Part shown: positions 25,898 through 35,690 of the stretch, piece by piece
Position numbering within the stretch: the stretch's first letter is position 1
Layout: every line of letters starts with the position of its first letter
Origin: CBDAUN01 sp965214875
Lineage (GTDB): Bacteria; Pseudomonadota; Gammaproteobacteria; Arenicellales; JAJDZL01
DNA: 64,000 nt
Reading direction: 5' to 3'
Assembly: GCA_965214875.1 (NCBI GenBank)
Contig: OZ243980.1
Span: 1,116,001-1,180,000 of the forward strand
The notes under the pieces: model-generated
Told to the model about the DNA's origin: nothing
The model's database searches: none
What the model saw: the letters and a program-made list of their open reading frames with translations, nothing else
Program-made: the position numbers and the translations under genes

Positions 25898-28255
25898 ATG
25901 AAATATCCAAGCATAAGCTATTCCTTGCCGCGCGCCCGAATCGACATGGCGATGGTCATTGTTTTGGCGGCATCTTTGACAATGTTCGCGATTCTGGCTA
26001 CCTACTCCGCAAGCGACCCAGGCTGGACGCATTCGGGTTCATCTCCTGAAGTGATGAATATCGGAGGCGTGGCAGGGGCCTACATAGCAGACATCGGGTA
26101 TTCACTGTTTGGTTCCATGGCATTTTTCATTCCGATTTGCTTCGGTATGTTCGGTTGGAAGTATCTTTATCGCTGGAAACGCAACGACAAAGACCAGCTG
26201 CTCGCACCAATGATTTTTCTTGCTGGTTTTTTTCTGACCTTGATTGGCGGGTGCGGGTTTGAAAACATCTATGGGCTGAGATTTAGTACCCATTTGTCCA
26301 GCCCGTCCGGTGGCGTGCTCGGCGGCGTGATCACCCAGAGCTTGTCGAATTATTTGCCGTGGCAAGTCCTAGTGTCCATGTTCTTGTCGATGTCGATTGC
26401 CGGAACGATGCTCATTGGCTTGCCTTGGATGAGAATTTCGGAGCTCGTGGGCAAATTCCTTTTCGCGATGGGTGGAGCGATGTTTCGCAAATGGCCCGAC
26501 AGACGAAAACGGATGGCCAAACCTTCCGAACTCGAGATGTCGGATGCCGGAAAAACTGCCACTTCAAAAAAATCATCGAACAATTTGCGCGACAAGTTGC
26601 CGAAGTCAAAAAAGAAGAGACGAAAGCTTAACATAGCCGAACGTAATGAGCCCGAACTCGGTTCCCTCGGTGTTGGGGTAGACGATGCGCCTTCGGGCAT
26701 GAGCTCTCAAACCGCAACCCCAACTCTCAAATTTGCAGCTGAAGAAAAACCTAAAGCTGCCCCGCAGCCGAAGGCTAAGCGTTCAATTCGTGGCAAGTTG
26801 CCAGAAATTGCATTGCTTGATGCTCCAGAAGTATCACAAAATGCCTACTCTGAAGAGGATATCGAGAAGATGTCCCAGCGGGTAGAGCAAATGCTTGAGG
26901 ATTTCGGGGTCGAGGTGAGAGTCGACAACGCGCGCCCTGGGCCGGTCATCACGCAACTGGAAGTCGAGCCCGCGCCCGGCATCAAGGCAAGTCAAATCGT
27001 AAACCTGTCCAGAGATCTTGCCCGGTCGCTATCGGTATCGAGTGTTCGAGTGGTCGATAACATTCCCGGCAGTTCCCATGTCGGCATTGAAGTTCCAAAC
27101 CGTACCCGCGAAACGGTCCGGCTGTTTGATGGCCTGCAATCAAGACAATACAAAAGCAGTGCCTCGCCCTTGACGGTAGTCCTCGGCAAGGACATTCGCG
27201 GAGGTACCGTCGTGTCGAGCCTTGCAAAAATGCCTCATCTGCTGATTGCCGGAACAACCGGGGCGGGCAAATCGGTTTGTCTGAATGCGATTCTATTGAG
27301 TTTCTTGTACAAGTCGACTCCTGATAGCCTCAGGCTGATCATGGTTGACCCGAAAATGCTGGAATTTTCCGTCTATGAGGGAATTCCCCATTTGCTTACG
27401 CCGGTCATTACCGATATGGAGAAGACCGAAAACGCGCTGCGCTGGTGCATACAGGAAATGGAGTTGCGCTATGAGCTCATGTCAAAGTTTAAGGTGCGCA
27501 ACCTAGACGGTTTCAATGATCTGGTGCGCGATTCCGAACCGATTCCGCATCCGTCATTTGAGGATGCGGATGAACCGGTCTACTTGACAGAGTTGCCGTT
27601 CATCGTTGTAGTCATCGACGAGTTGGCGGATCTGATCATGGTTATGGGGCGAAAGGCCGAAGATTTGATTATCCGCATTGCGCAACGTGCCCGCGCTGCC
27701 GGCATCCATCTGATCGTTGCAACACAGCGACCGTCGACAGATGTCATTAAAGGCCTGCTCAAAGCCAATATCCCCACCCGTATCGGGTTTAAGGTTGCGT
27801 CGAATGCCGATTCTCGTACCATTTTGGACCAGCCGGGTGCCGAAACTTTGCTGGGACAGGGGGATATGCTGTTTATCGCACCTGGCACTAGCGATGTTGC
27901 GCGAGTTCACGGCGCATTCGTTTCGGATGATGAGGTCAAGCGGGTTGTAGATCACTGGAAGAGCGTTGATATGCCGCAGTATGTGGAAGATGTTGTCGTC
28001 AATAAGGCTGCGAACTCAAGCGATTCAGGATTTTCCGGCAATGACACTGGTGGCGAAGGCGACGAGTTCTACGATAAAGCTGTGGACTATGTGATTCGGC
28101 AGCGCCGTCCGACAATTTCTTCCGTCCAGCGTCAGTTTCGCATCGGCTACAATCGTGCCGCCAGAATCATTGAGGCGATGGAGGTTGCCGGAGTGGTTAC
28201 TCCTGCCGATTCGACAGGCAAGCGCGAAGTGCTGGTTCCTCCACCGCAGGATTAG
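25898..28255 (+). CDS. ftsK: DNA translocase FtsK
   Basis: Septal DNA pump that clears the chromosome and activates XerCD at dif. The 785 aa begin with four hydrophobic membrane segments (residues about 15-185), followed by a charged linker (190-310). The RecA-like motor has Walker A AGTTGAGKS near 451 and the Walker B region PFIVVVIDELADLIMV near 567. DNA-contact IATQRPSTDV-type sequence (VATQRPSTDVIKG) follows. The C-terminal winged-helix gamma domain (RRPTISSVQRQFRIGYNRAARI) reads KOPS. The linker is short compared with E. coli but normal for the family. ATG 25898. Confidence 0.97.
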   Translation: MKYPSISYSLPRARIDMAMVIVLAASLTMFAILATYSASDPGWTHSGSSPEVMNIGGVAGAYIADIGYSLFGSMAFFIPICFGMFGWKYLYRWKRNDKDQLLAPMIFLAGFFLTLIGGCGFENIYGLRFSTHLSSPSGGVLGGVITQSLSNYLPWQVLVSMFLSMSIAGTMLIGLPWMRISELVGKFLFAMGGAMFRKWPDRRKRMAKPSELEMSDAGKTATSKKSSNNLRDKLPKSKKKRRKLNIAERNEPELGSLGVGVDDAPSGMSSQTATPTLKFAAEEKPKAAPQPKAKRSIRGKLPEIALLDAPEVSQNAYSEEDIEKMSQRVEQMLEDFGVEVRVDNARPGPVITQLEVEPAPGIKASQIVNLSRDLARSLSVSSVRVVDNIPGSSHVGIEVPNRTRETVRLFDGLQSRQYKSSASPLTVVLGKDIRGGTVVSSLAKMPHLLIAGTTGAGKSVCLNAILLSFLYKSTPDSLRLIMVDPKMLEFSVYEGIPHLLTPVITDMEKTENALRWCIQEMELRYELMSKFKVRNLDGFNDLVRDSEPIPHPSFEDADEPVYLTELPFIVVVIDELADLIMVMGRKAEDLIIRIAQRARAAGIHLIVATQRPSTDVIKGLLKANIPTRIGFKVASNADSRTILDQPGAETLLGQGDMLFIAPGTSDVARVHGAFVSDDEVKRVVDHWKSVDMPQYVEDVVVNKAANSSDSGFSGNDTGGEGDEFYDKAVDYVIRQRRPTISSVQRQFRIGYNRAARIIEAMEVAGVVTPADSTGKREVLVPPPQD

Positions 28256-28257
28256 AC

Positions 28258-28908
28258 ATGGTTGCAAAATTTTCTCATCCCCTTAATGCTCTCGCAGCTG
28301 GCTTTGCTTTGCTGGGAGCGATTGAGGCATCAGTCGCGTTCGGATCTACTGCAACAGAGCGCATGGTGCGCTTTTTCAAAGAAGATACTACAATGTTCGC
28401 AGAATTTAGCCAGGTGGTTCTTGACGAGGGGCTTCATGTGGTGGAAGAGAGTGCCGGCCTAGTGTGGATCCAGCGTCCCAATCTGTTTCGCTGGGAATAT
28501 GTCAGTCCGTTCATGCAGACCATCGTAAGCGATGGCAAGACGACCTGGATCCATGATGTCGAACTTGATCAAGTTACGGTCAGCGATGCGGAAAGTTTTG
28601 TCGGTCAGACGCCTGCGGAGATTCTCTCCGGCATGGGCACCATCGAACAGAAGTACGATGTCGGCGACCTGGGCAGGCAAGGACGCTTGCTGTGGGTTTC
28701 GATTGAGCCCAAAGATAAAAGTGAATCGCAGTTTGACGAGATGCGCATGGCGTTCGGCCAGCACCATCTTGAAATCGTCGAGATGATCGATGCGCTGGGC
28801 AATACCACCCGAATCAAGATGAACGATGTCTTGAAGAATCCGGATTTGAATGCAAAAACATTCGAGTTTGAAATCCCAGAAGGAGTCGATGTCGTTCAAG
28901 CGCAGTAG
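28258..28908 (+). CDS. lolA: Outer-membrane lipoprotein carrier LolA
   Basis: Periplasmic chaperone ferrying lipoproteins from LolCDE to LolB. It has 216 aa with an N-terminal signal-like hydrophobic segment (LNALAAGFALLGAIEASVA). The LolA beta-sandwich signatures are FAEFSQVVLDEG, WIQRPNLFRWEYVSP and QTIVSDGKTTWIHD. ATG 28258 is two bases after the ftsK stop. ftsK-lolA-rarA order is conserved in gammaproteobacteria. Confidence 0.94.
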   Translation: MVAKFSHPLNALAAGFALLGAIEASVAFGSTATERMVRFFKEDTTMFAEFSQVVLDEGLHVVEESAGLVWIQRPNLFRWEYVSPFMQTIVSDGKTTWIHDVELDQVTVSDAESFVGQTPAEILSGMGTIEQKYDVGDLGRQGRLLWVSIEPKDKSESQFDEMRMAFGQHHLEIVEMIDALGNTTRIKMNDVLKNPDLNAKTFEFEIPEGVDVVQAQ

Positions 28909-28975
28909 CCGCTTCGCGACATGCAGTTCATGCGGTGTCGAACACGCCCATAGTCCGAAATGACGCAAGCCCAGT

Positions 28976-30265
28976 GTGAGTGGGGACCAAAATAAATTCA
29001 TCCCGCTGGCAGAGTCATTGCGCCCTGAAAGCGTGTCCGCTGTAATCGGGCAGGAAGATTTACTGGCACCTGGCAAGCCGCTAAGCGAATCGATTGCCGC
29101 CGGCATCGCGCACTCCATGGTGCTATGGGGTCCGCCGGGTTCCGGCAAGACAACTCTTGCTAGGATCATCACGCAATCGTTTGATGCGGAGATGTTCACG
29201 CTTTCCGCTGTTGCAAGCGGCGTGAAGGACATTAGGGATGCGGTCGACAAGGCGCAGCGAGCAAGACAAGCTAACCGCAGGGCGGTTCTTTTCGTCGACG
29301 AGGTGCATCGATTCAACAAATCTCAGCAAGATGCCTTTTTGCCGTACATCGAGAGCGGTGTGCTAATATTTATCGGAGCGACCACCGAGAATCCGGCATT
29401 TGAACTTAACAGCGCGCTTTTGTCGCGCCTTAAGGTCTACGTATTGCGACAGCTTTCGCAAGAAGATCTGATTCGTGTCCTTGAACGTGCATTGGCAAGC
29501 GAAGCGGCGGCTTTGCCGAACAGTGTTAGTGTTACCGATGAGGCAAAGCGGGTATTTGCCGAATCGGCGGCCGGCGATGCCAGAAGGGCGTTGAACTACC
29601 TTGAGATTGCAGCAAGCATAGCCGGCGGCGAGATTGAGATCGATGCCAAAATGGCCGCCTCGGTTGCCGGTCTGCCGCAAGCCAGATTCGACAAGCGCGG
29701 CGATGTTTTCTACGAGCAGATATCCGCTTTGCATAAGTCGGTTCGCGGTTCCGACCCGGATGCGGCGCTTTATTGGCTATCGCGCATGCTGGAAGGCGGT
29801 TGCGACCCGATATTCATTGCTCGTCGTGTCACCCGGATCGCAAGCGAGGATATCGGCAATGCGGATCCGCGCGCTTTGGAAGTCGCATTGGCGGCCTGGG
29901 ATGCCTATCGGCGTCTTGGTAGCCCGGAAGGGGAACTTGCGATTGCCCAGGCTGTCGTCTACATGGCATGTACACCGAAAAGCAATGCAGTCTACAAGGC
30001 GTTCAATTCGGCTGTTGCCGATGCCAAGACAAAAGGCGATTTGCAAGTGCCGATGAGGCTTCGAAATGCGCCGACACGTTTGCAAAAGGAGATGGGGTAT
30101 GGAAAAGGATACCGTTATGCACATGACGAGCCGGACGGTTTTGCATCAGGAGAAACATATTTTCCAGACGAAATGGTGCCTGCTCGATACTACGAGCCGG
30201 TTGACCGAGGAATCGAGAAAAGAATTGCTGAGCATATGAAAATTTTGAATAGTGGCTCAGTTTGA
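28976..30265 (+). CDS. rarA: Replication-associated recombination protein A (MgsA)
   Basis: Clamp-loader-like AAA+ ATPase acting at stalled replication forks. The 429 aa start at GTG 28976. Walker A GPPGSGKTTLARI near 53, Walker B FVDEVHRFNKSQQDAFLP near 105, sensor IGATTENPAFELNSALLSR near 132, arginine-finger region AGDARRALNYLEIA near 200. The C-terminal tetramerisation part has RKGDVFYEQISALHKS-like sequence (KRGDVFYEQISALHKSVRG). In related genomes serS follows directly; here gene B is inserted. Confidence 0.96.
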   Translation: MSGDQNKFIPLAESLRPESVSAVIGQEDLLAPGKPLSESIAAGIAHSMVLWGPPGSGKTTLARIITQSFDAEMFTLSAVASGVKDIRDAVDKAQRARQANRRAVLFVDEVHRFNKSQQDAFLPYIESGVLIFIGATTENPAFELNSALLSRLKVYVLRQLSQEDLIRVLERALASEAAALPNSVSVTDEAKRVFAESAAGDARRALNYLEIAASIAGGEIEIDAKMAASVAGLPQARFDKRGDVFYEQISALHKSVRGSDPDAALYWLSRMLEGGCDPIFIARRVTRIASEDIGNADPRALEVALAAWDAYRRLGSPEGELAIAQAVVYMACTPKSNAVYKAFNSAVADAKTKGDLQVPMRLRNAPTRLQKEMGYGKGYRYAHDEPDGFASGETYFPDEMVPARYYEPVDRGIEKRIAEHMKILNSGSV

Positions 30266-30397
30266 ACATTGCAGAACCTGACTGCAGGGAAGCGACTCAG
30301 AAGCCTTTTCCTGCCGGAATTCTGGACTTCCATACGGATCTGGCAGATGCCTCCACAGGCCGGAGAAGCCATGCGGTGTCGGCCGGCCTTGGCACCG

Positions 30398-31107
30398 TCA
30401 GTTCGTCGGGCATCCCCATTCGGTTCTTGTCTCGGGGTGGAGAATGTACTTGTAGCCGTTGCCGTCGTTCCACCGCCACTGGCCCGATGGGTTTCTTGCC
30501 CCGCACAGGCAAGTCTGTCTCTGGGCCTGCGTGCCGCCGATGGCATAGCACCCGCCCGCCGTCCCGGAGTGGCCGATATCGCCGTAGTGGGCGAGAGGCC
30601 GGTTTGGATCGACCGCCGTCCGGAAGCAGAGCCTTGCAAGAGCGCTATTGTTGCTCCAACTTTCGCTACTGGTAGTTGAGTAAAGAACGATGACATAGTG
30701 CGTATTCTGCTTCAGGCCGGTGAAGGTATGGCTACCTGCCGCCAGGGGGGCCAGATTTGTAACAGTACCGAGTCTTTGGGAAGATATTAGAGATGGTGGC
30801 ACTCGGTTTTCAGCCACTGCCAGGGAAACCTGGAGAACATTCCCAAGGTTTACTGATATACCGAACAATAAAAAAATGCGCTGTTGTTGAGACCAGGAAA
30901 TTCCTATGCTGTTATGGGTCGGCGCGGTCGATACAGTTAGTCTATCGGCCCTTATTTCCTGGAGGTTTGTGCAGGTCCCGGTCCCTGTTGCACCCTGAAT
31001 AATGGACTGGTCCACCTGCGCTATCGCCGGCGCGGCAAGCATCGCTAGCAATAGGAAAGCGGTTAATCTAGCGAGGGGGGGGGGTATAAATTAATATAAT
31101 CTTTCAT
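30398..31107 (-). CDS. Phase-variable secreted protein B (frame OFF)
   Basis: Exported protein of unknown function, antisense between rarA and serS. The translation start is ATG 31107 with GGAAAG five bases upstream. The message reads MKDYINLY and then enters ten C (31075-31084 on the complement). With ten C it ends at TAA after PPPSLD. With eleven (or eight) C it continues as PPPLARLTAFLLLAMLAAPAIA|QVDQ, a clean signal peptide, to TGA 30398, 236 codons with eleven C. The mature part looks like a fibronectin-III-like beta domain (SHTFTGLKQNTHYVIVLYS, ALARLCFRTA). A Cys-containing C-terminus (CYAIGG, CLCGARNPSGQWRWNDG, EWGCPTN) follows. A decayed paralogue lies at 40800-41395. TTG/ATG codons after the tract could give a short signal-peptide start but lack an SD. 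Confidence 0.72.
31075..31084 (-). repeat. C10/G10 homopolymer in signal-peptide codons of gene B
   Basis: Ten identical bases between the ATG and the hydrophobic core of gene B's signal peptide. The present length puts the two parts in different frames. Same architecture as the G12 tract of gene A, although the proteins and flanks are unrelated. Confidence 0.85.
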
Positions 31108-31138
31108 TTTTTCTTTCCAGTGAAATGATATATCGGTG

Positions 31139-31144
31139 ATTATA
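31139..31144 (-). promoter_or_regulatory. Candidate -10 element of gene B
   Basis: On the minus strand this reads TATAAT, a perfect -10, 32 bases upstream of ATG 31107, with the SD GGAAAG (31113-31118) between. No good -35 at 16-18 bases was found, so another feature or an activator may assist. Confidence 0.4.
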
Positions 31145-31275
31145 TCCATTTCATGCAGAACGGGGTGATTTTCAAACTGGGCCACTACCAAATTTTGCGG
31201 AAAAACCATCGGCACCACATCCAGCGAACACCTAGACAAACCAACACGCTGCCGCCGGCAGTGGGGAAGGCAAAA

Positions 31276-32559
31276 ATGCTTGACACGCAATTGCTACGCA
31301 ATGAATACAAAACGATTGCTGAGAAGTTAAAGCCTCGAGGCTATGATTTTGATGTCAGTTATTTTGAAGATTTGGAGTCGCGGCGCCGAACGATACAGTC
31401 GGATACCGAACAAGCCCGCAGTCAGCGCAATCAGATGTCGAAACAAATCGGCAAGCTGAAATCGACCGGGGCAGATGCTTCGCAGCTGCTCGCTGATGTA
31501 GAGCGGGTCGGCAATCGCTTAGACGAGTTGGAACGACAGTTCAGCGACATGCAGAGCGAATACCATAGACTTCTTTCAGGCATTCCGAATCTTGCGCATG
31601 ATTCGGTTCCGATTGGCTCAGATGAAGATGCAAATCTGGAAATCAGGCGGGTAGGTCAGCTCCCCGAGTTCAACTTCAACCCCAAAGATCACATTGCACT
31701 TGGCGAGCAAGCCGGCCTGCTTGATTTTGAGCTGGGTGCTAGCCTCGCGGGTTCGAGATTCGTGGTGATGCGTGACGAAATCTCAATGCTGCACCGCGCG
31801 ATTGCCCAATTCATGCTAGACACCCATGTTAGGGATCATGGATACCGGGAAATGAACGTGCCGTTCATTGTCAATGACGGCGCGCTATATGGGACTGGCC
31901 AGTTGCCAAAGTTCGAGGATGACCAGTTCCGACTGGATGATGATCGCAATTTCTATCTGATTCCGACAGCGGAGGTGCCGTTGACGAACTTTGTCAAGGA
32001 TCGAATTGTAGATGCGGAGCGCTTGCCTATCAAGCTTGTCGCCCATACGCCCTGCTTCCGTCGAGAAGCAGGGTCCTATGGCAAGGATACGCGCGGCATG
32101 ATCCGCCAGCATCAATTCGAGAAAGTTGAGCTGGTGCATATCGTCGAGCCTGCGTCATCGTATGATGCCCTGGAGGAGCTTCTCGGCAATGCTGAGCGAA
32201 TCTTGCAGCACCTTGATCTGCCCTACAGAGTGGTTGTGCTGTGTACAGGCGATATGGGTTTTGGCGCTGCCAAGACCTATGACATAGAAGTTTGGCTGCC
32301 AGGGCAGAATAAATATCGGGAAATCTCATCTTGCAGCAATTGCGAGGCTTTTCAAGCTCGCCGCATGAGCGCACGGTGGCGCAACCCACAAACGCACCGG
32401 CCCGAACCGCTGCACACCCTGAATGGTTCCGGACTCGCTGTCGGAAGGACAATGATTGCAGTGATGGAAAACTACCAGAACGCAGATGGCAGCATCGATG
32501 TTCCTGAAGCGCTGCAAAGCTATATGGGCGGCCTCAAGCAAATCGAAAGTCGCGCATAG
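31276..32559 (+). CDS. serS: Seryl-tRNA synthetase
   Basis: Charges tRNA-Ser and tRNA-Sec with serine. ATG 31276 gives 427 aa, normal for the family, and has GGGGAAGG just upstream; a longer open frame from 31153 is not conserved. The N-terminal coiled-coil arm spans residues about 30-100 (QARSQRNQMSKQIG). Motif 2 is FRREAGSYGKDTRGMIR near 265, and motif 3 is GSGLAVGRTMIAVMENYQ near 385. Convergent with lpdA. The divergent gene B promoter lies immediately upstream. Confidence 0.97.
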   Translation: MLDTQLLRNEYKTIAEKLKPRGYDFDVSYFEDLESRRRTIQSDTEQARSQRNQMSKQIGKLKSTGADASQLLADVERVGNRLDELERQFSDMQSEYHRLLSGIPNLAHDSVPIGSDEDANLEIRRVGQLPEFNFNPKDHIALGEQAGLLDFELGASLAGSRFVVMRDEISMLHRAIAQFMLDTHVRDHGYREMNVPFIVNDGALYGTGQLPKFEDDQFRLDDDRNFYLIPTAEVPLTNFVKDRIVDAERLPIKLVAHTPCFRREAGSYGKDTRGMIRQHQFEKVELVHIVEPASSYDALEELLGNAERILQHLDLPYRVVVLCTGDMGFGAAKTYDIEVWLPGQNKYREISSCSNCEAFQARRMSARWRNPQTHRPEPLHTLNGSGLAVGRTMIAVMENYQNADGSIDVPEALQSYMGGLKQIESRA

Positions 32560-32570
32560 GCAAGACAGGG

Positions 32571-34007
32571 TTATTTGCGGCGAGGTTTGCGCTTGGGCAT
32601 GTAAAGGTCGGTAATCGTGCCTTCTTGCATTTCTGCAGCAAAGCCGATCGTTTCTGAAAGTGTCGGGTGCGGGTGGATGGTCAGCGCCAGATCTTGAGCG
32701 TCCGCACCCATTTCGATTGCAAGCATTGCTTCGGCAATCAATTCCCCGGCGTTGGGCCCTGTCATTCCGGCCCCGATAACCCGGTTGGTCGTGGGCTCGA
32801 ATAGCAGTTTTGTTAATCCTTCGGAGCGGTTCGTGGATAGAGCTCTACCGCTTGCAGCCCAAGGAAAAGAGGATTTTTCGTATTCGACCCCTTTGCGCTT
32901 AGCTTCATTTTCAGTAAGGCCCGCCCATGCGATTTCCGGGTCTGTGTAGGCAACCGAGGGTATGATATCGGTATCGAATCCAGCCTTTAGTCCGGCCGCC
33001 ACTTCAGCTGCCACCTTGCCCTGATGGACTGCCTTGTGAGCAAGCATCGGCTGTCCAACTATATCGCCAATTGCGAAGATGTTGGCGATGTTGGTTCGCA
33101 TCTGCCGGTCGACCGCGATGAAGCCGTCGTCGCTGACGCGCACTGAAGCGTTTTCTACGCCGATTTTTGCACCGTTCGGCTGGCGCCCGACAGCGACCAA
33201 GATATTGTCGAACTGATCCGCGAACTTTTCACCGTTTTTTTCGAACTGCACCGACAGCATATCGGACTCGCAATCGACCGAGGTAACGCGTGTGCCGTGC
33301 ATAATGCGTTCGTATTTACTCGAAATTCTGCTCTCAAGCGGCTTGACAAGATCGGGGTCGGCTTCAGACACCAATCGATCGAGCACTTCGACAACGGTCA
33401 CCGACGTACCAAGTTCGTGATAGACGGTTGCAAGTTCCAAGCCGATTATCCCGCCGCCGACCACCAGCATCCGTTTGGGAATTCGCTTCAATTCTAGCGC
33501 ACTGGTTGAATCGAGGACTCGAGGATCTTCCGGGATGAACGGGAGTTTGGCAGCTTGAGAGCCGGCTGCGATAATCGCTTGGCTGAAATTGACACGGGTC
33601 ACAGTGTCATCGTGAACAACATTAATCTGGTGCGCAGAGGTGAACTGACCGTATCCTGACACAACTTGCACACCGCGCTTATGCGCTAGTCCTGCCAGTC
33701 CGCCGGTTAGCTGGGAGATTACTTTCATCACCCACTTGCGCAACTTTTCTGTATCGATATTGGGTTTCCCAAAGTCGATTCCGCACTCTTTGATTTCATT
33801 CGCTTCGGATAAGACTTTAGCGGCGTGCAGAAATGCCTTTGACGGAATGCAGCCGACATTGAGGCAGACTCCGCCTAAAGTCGGATAGCGTTCGATAAGC
33901 ACAACTTTTTTGCCAAGATCAGCGGCCCTGAAGGCGGCGGTGTAGCCGCCTGGCCCGGATCCCAAAACTGCGATATCGGCATCAATGCTGGCTGGGTCTT
34001 GCGCCAT
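32571..34007 (-). CDS. lpdA: Dihydrolipoyl dehydrogenase (E3)
   Basis: FAD/NAD enzyme reoxidising lipoyl groups of 2-oxoacid dehydrogenase complexes. The 478 aa carry LGSGPGGYTAAFRAADLGKK (FAD fold), the redox disulfide CLNVGC (residues about 48-53) and the NAD fold VVGGGIIGLELATVYHELG. FAIGDIVGQPMLAHKA and the C-terminal catalytic HPHPTLSE follow. Together with aceF upstream it forms a pyruvate-dehydrogenase-type pair. Confidence 0.97.
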   Translation of the reverse strand: MAQDPASIDADIAVLGSGPGGYTAAFRAADLGKKVVLIERYPTLGGVCLNVGCIPSKAFLHAAKVLSEANEIKECGIDFGKPNIDTEKLRKWVMKVISQLTGGLAGLAHKRGVQVVSGYGQFTSAHQINVVHDDTVTRVNFSQAIIAAGSQAAKLPFIPEDPRVLDSTSALELKRIPKRMLVVGGGIIGLELATVYHELGTSVTVVEVLDRLVSEADPDLVKPLESRISSKYERIMHGTRVTSVDCESDMLSVQFEKNGEKFADQFDNILVAVGRQPNGAKIGVENASVRVSDDGFIAVDRQMRTNIANIFAIGDIVGQPMLAHKAVHQGKVAAEVAAGLKAGFDTDIIPSVAYTDPEIAWAGLTENEAKRKGVEYEKSSFPWAASGRALSTNRSEGLTKLLFEPTTNRVIGAGMTGPNAGELIAEAMLAIEMGADAQDLALTIHPHPTLSETIGFAAEMQEGTITDLYMPKRKPRRK

Positions 34008-34046
34008 GGAATTCAGATTGACCGGATTTGGATTCGTATGAATCCG

Positions 34047-35690
34047 CTAGAGCAGAATACGCCTTGAGTCTTCGAGCAGTTTGCAAAGGTGTGCCATAAA
34101 TCGTGCGGCCTCGGCACCGTCAACAACGCGATGATCGTAAGATAGCGAAAGAGGGAGTTTGATCACGGCCCGGTATCCGGCGCTATCGGGCACGAGGACG
34201 CTTTGGTGCCGACTGATGCCTAAGATCGCAACTTCGGGTGGATTGATGATTGGTGTGAAGAACCCTCCCCCGATACCGCCCAGGCTTGAAATCGTAAAGC
34301 AACCACCTTCGAAATCCGACGGAGTGAGTTTTCCTTCGCGAGCTTTCGCGCCTGCTTCCTGCAATTGCGCTGCAAACTCGCGCACGCCCATATTTTCCAC
34401 ATTCTTGATGACCGGCACAACAAGTCCGTTAGGCGTGTCGACAGCGATGCCTAGATTGAAATACTTTTTCAAGATCAAGGATTCGCCATCTGGTGAGAGC
34501 GATGCGTTGAAGGTCGGAAACTCTCTTAGAGTGTGAATGATCGCCTTGCAGATAAACGCCAGAACAGTGATCCGAACTCCTTGGCTCTTTATTTCATGTC
34601 CAACCGACTTGCGAAAAGATTCCAATTCGGTGATATCAGCCTCGTCGTGATGGGTGACGTGAGGTATGTCTAGCCAAGACCGGTGCAACCGGCTACCGGT
34701 AATGCGCTTGATCTTGGATATTGCGAGTTTTTCAATGTTGCCGAACTGGCTGAAGTCGACTTCTGGAATCGGCGGCGGACCAAAGGCAACTGCGGTTGCT
34801 GGCACTTCGCTGACTTGAAGCGCTTCTTTGATGTAGTTCTTTACATCAATTTTGGTGATTCTTCCTTTCGGTCCGGTTCCGCGGATCTTTGCAAGATTGG
34901 CTCCTAGTTCTCTGGCGAAGTGACGTACGCTGGGACTCGCATGCGGCTTTGCGCTTTTTGAAATCTCCGCAGGCGGCGGTAGTGAAGGAGGCGGTGAGGG
35001 CAGTGGGCCAAAATCCTGCGACGGCTGTGCGATCTGATCTTCTTCATAGATAGTAGCCGCATCGCTTGCCGGTTCGTTTTTTGCGGATGCCGGCACCGCT
35101 TGATCGGGCTCGACTACTTGTCCGACTTCGATTCTCAGCAAAGCATCTCCTTTTGATATCTTGTCTCCGACCGAGACGATGATCTCGGCGATCTTGCCTG
35201 ATGCGACCGATGGTACCTCCATAGTGGCCTTGTCGCTTTCCAGGGTCAGGATAGGATCTTCGACTGCGATGGTGTCGCCTACGTTAACAAGCAATTCGAT
35301 AATCTCTACATCGGAGAAGTCGCCGATGTCCTGCAGCGTCACCATTTGCGTTCCTTGTTGAGGCGTTTCGTCGGAAGGCTTGACTTGTACTGACGATTCT
35401 TCAGCACCCGCTTGCCCATCTGATTGTCCTCCCATGTGCGCATCGGGATGTGCCGATTCGACTCGAAGCAGGGGATCGCCTTGTGATATTTTGTCTCCAA
35501 CCGCAACCACAACTTCTGAAATCGTGCCGGCCACAAGAGATGGAACCTCCATGGTGGCCTTGTCGCTTTCGAGAGTCAGGATGGGGTCTTCGACTGCGAT
35601 CGCATCACCGGGTTTAACGAGAATCTCGATAATCTCTACATCGGAGAAGTCGCCGATGTCCTGTAGTGCTACGATTTCGCCTTTGCTCAT
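34047..35690 (-). CDS. aceF: Dihydrolipoamide acetyltransferase (E2 of pyruvate dehydrogenase)
   Basis: Core acyltransferase of the pyruvate dehydrogenase complex, 547 aa. Two near-identical lipoyl domains occupy residues about 1-80 and 118-195, each with the ESDKATMEVPS lipoyl-lysine site. The near identity also appears as a DNA direct repeat (35161-35345 and about 35500-35685). A peripheral-subunit-binding domain (SPSVRHFARELGANLAKIRGTG) follows a Pro-rich linker. The catalytic domain ends with SYDHRVVDGAEAARFM, containing the active-site His and Asp. ATG 35690. The usual upstream aceE (E1) is absent; E1 must be elsewhere. Confidence 0.96.
   Translation of the reverse strand: MSKGEIVALQDIGDFSDVEIIEILVKPGDAIAVEDPILTLESDKATMEVPSLVAGTISEVVVAVGDKISQGDPLLRVESAHPDAHMGGQSDGQAGAEESSVQVKPSDETPQQGTQMVTLQDIGDFSDVEIIELLVNVGDTIAVEDPILTLESDKATMEVPSVASGKIAEIIVSVGDKISKGDALLRIEVGQVVEPDQAVPASAKNEPASDAATIYEEDQIAQPSQDFGPLPSPPPSLPPPAEISKSAKPHASPSVRHFARELGANLAKIRGTGPKGRITKIDVKNYIKEALQVSEVPATAVAFGPPPIPEVDFSQFGNIEKLAISKIKRITGSRLHRSWLDIPHVTHHDEADITELESFRKSVGHEIKSQGVRITVLAFICKAIIHTLREFPTFNASLSPDGESLILKKYFNLGIAVDTPNGLVVPVIKNVENMGVREFAAQLQEAGAKAREGKLTPSDFEGGCFTISSLGGIGGGFFTPIINPPEVAILGISRHQSVLVPDSAGYRAVIKLPLSLSYDHRVVDGAEAARFMAHLCKLLEDSRRILL

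Noticed and set aside
31063..31290. Short minus frame covering the start of gene B
   Set aside because: It is just the OFF-frame product of gene B extended upstream of its ATG; the conserved export signal lies in the other frame.
35161..35685. 185-base direct repeat upstream in aceF
   Set aside because: Explained by the two nearly identical lipoyl domains of the E2 protein, not by a mobile repeat.
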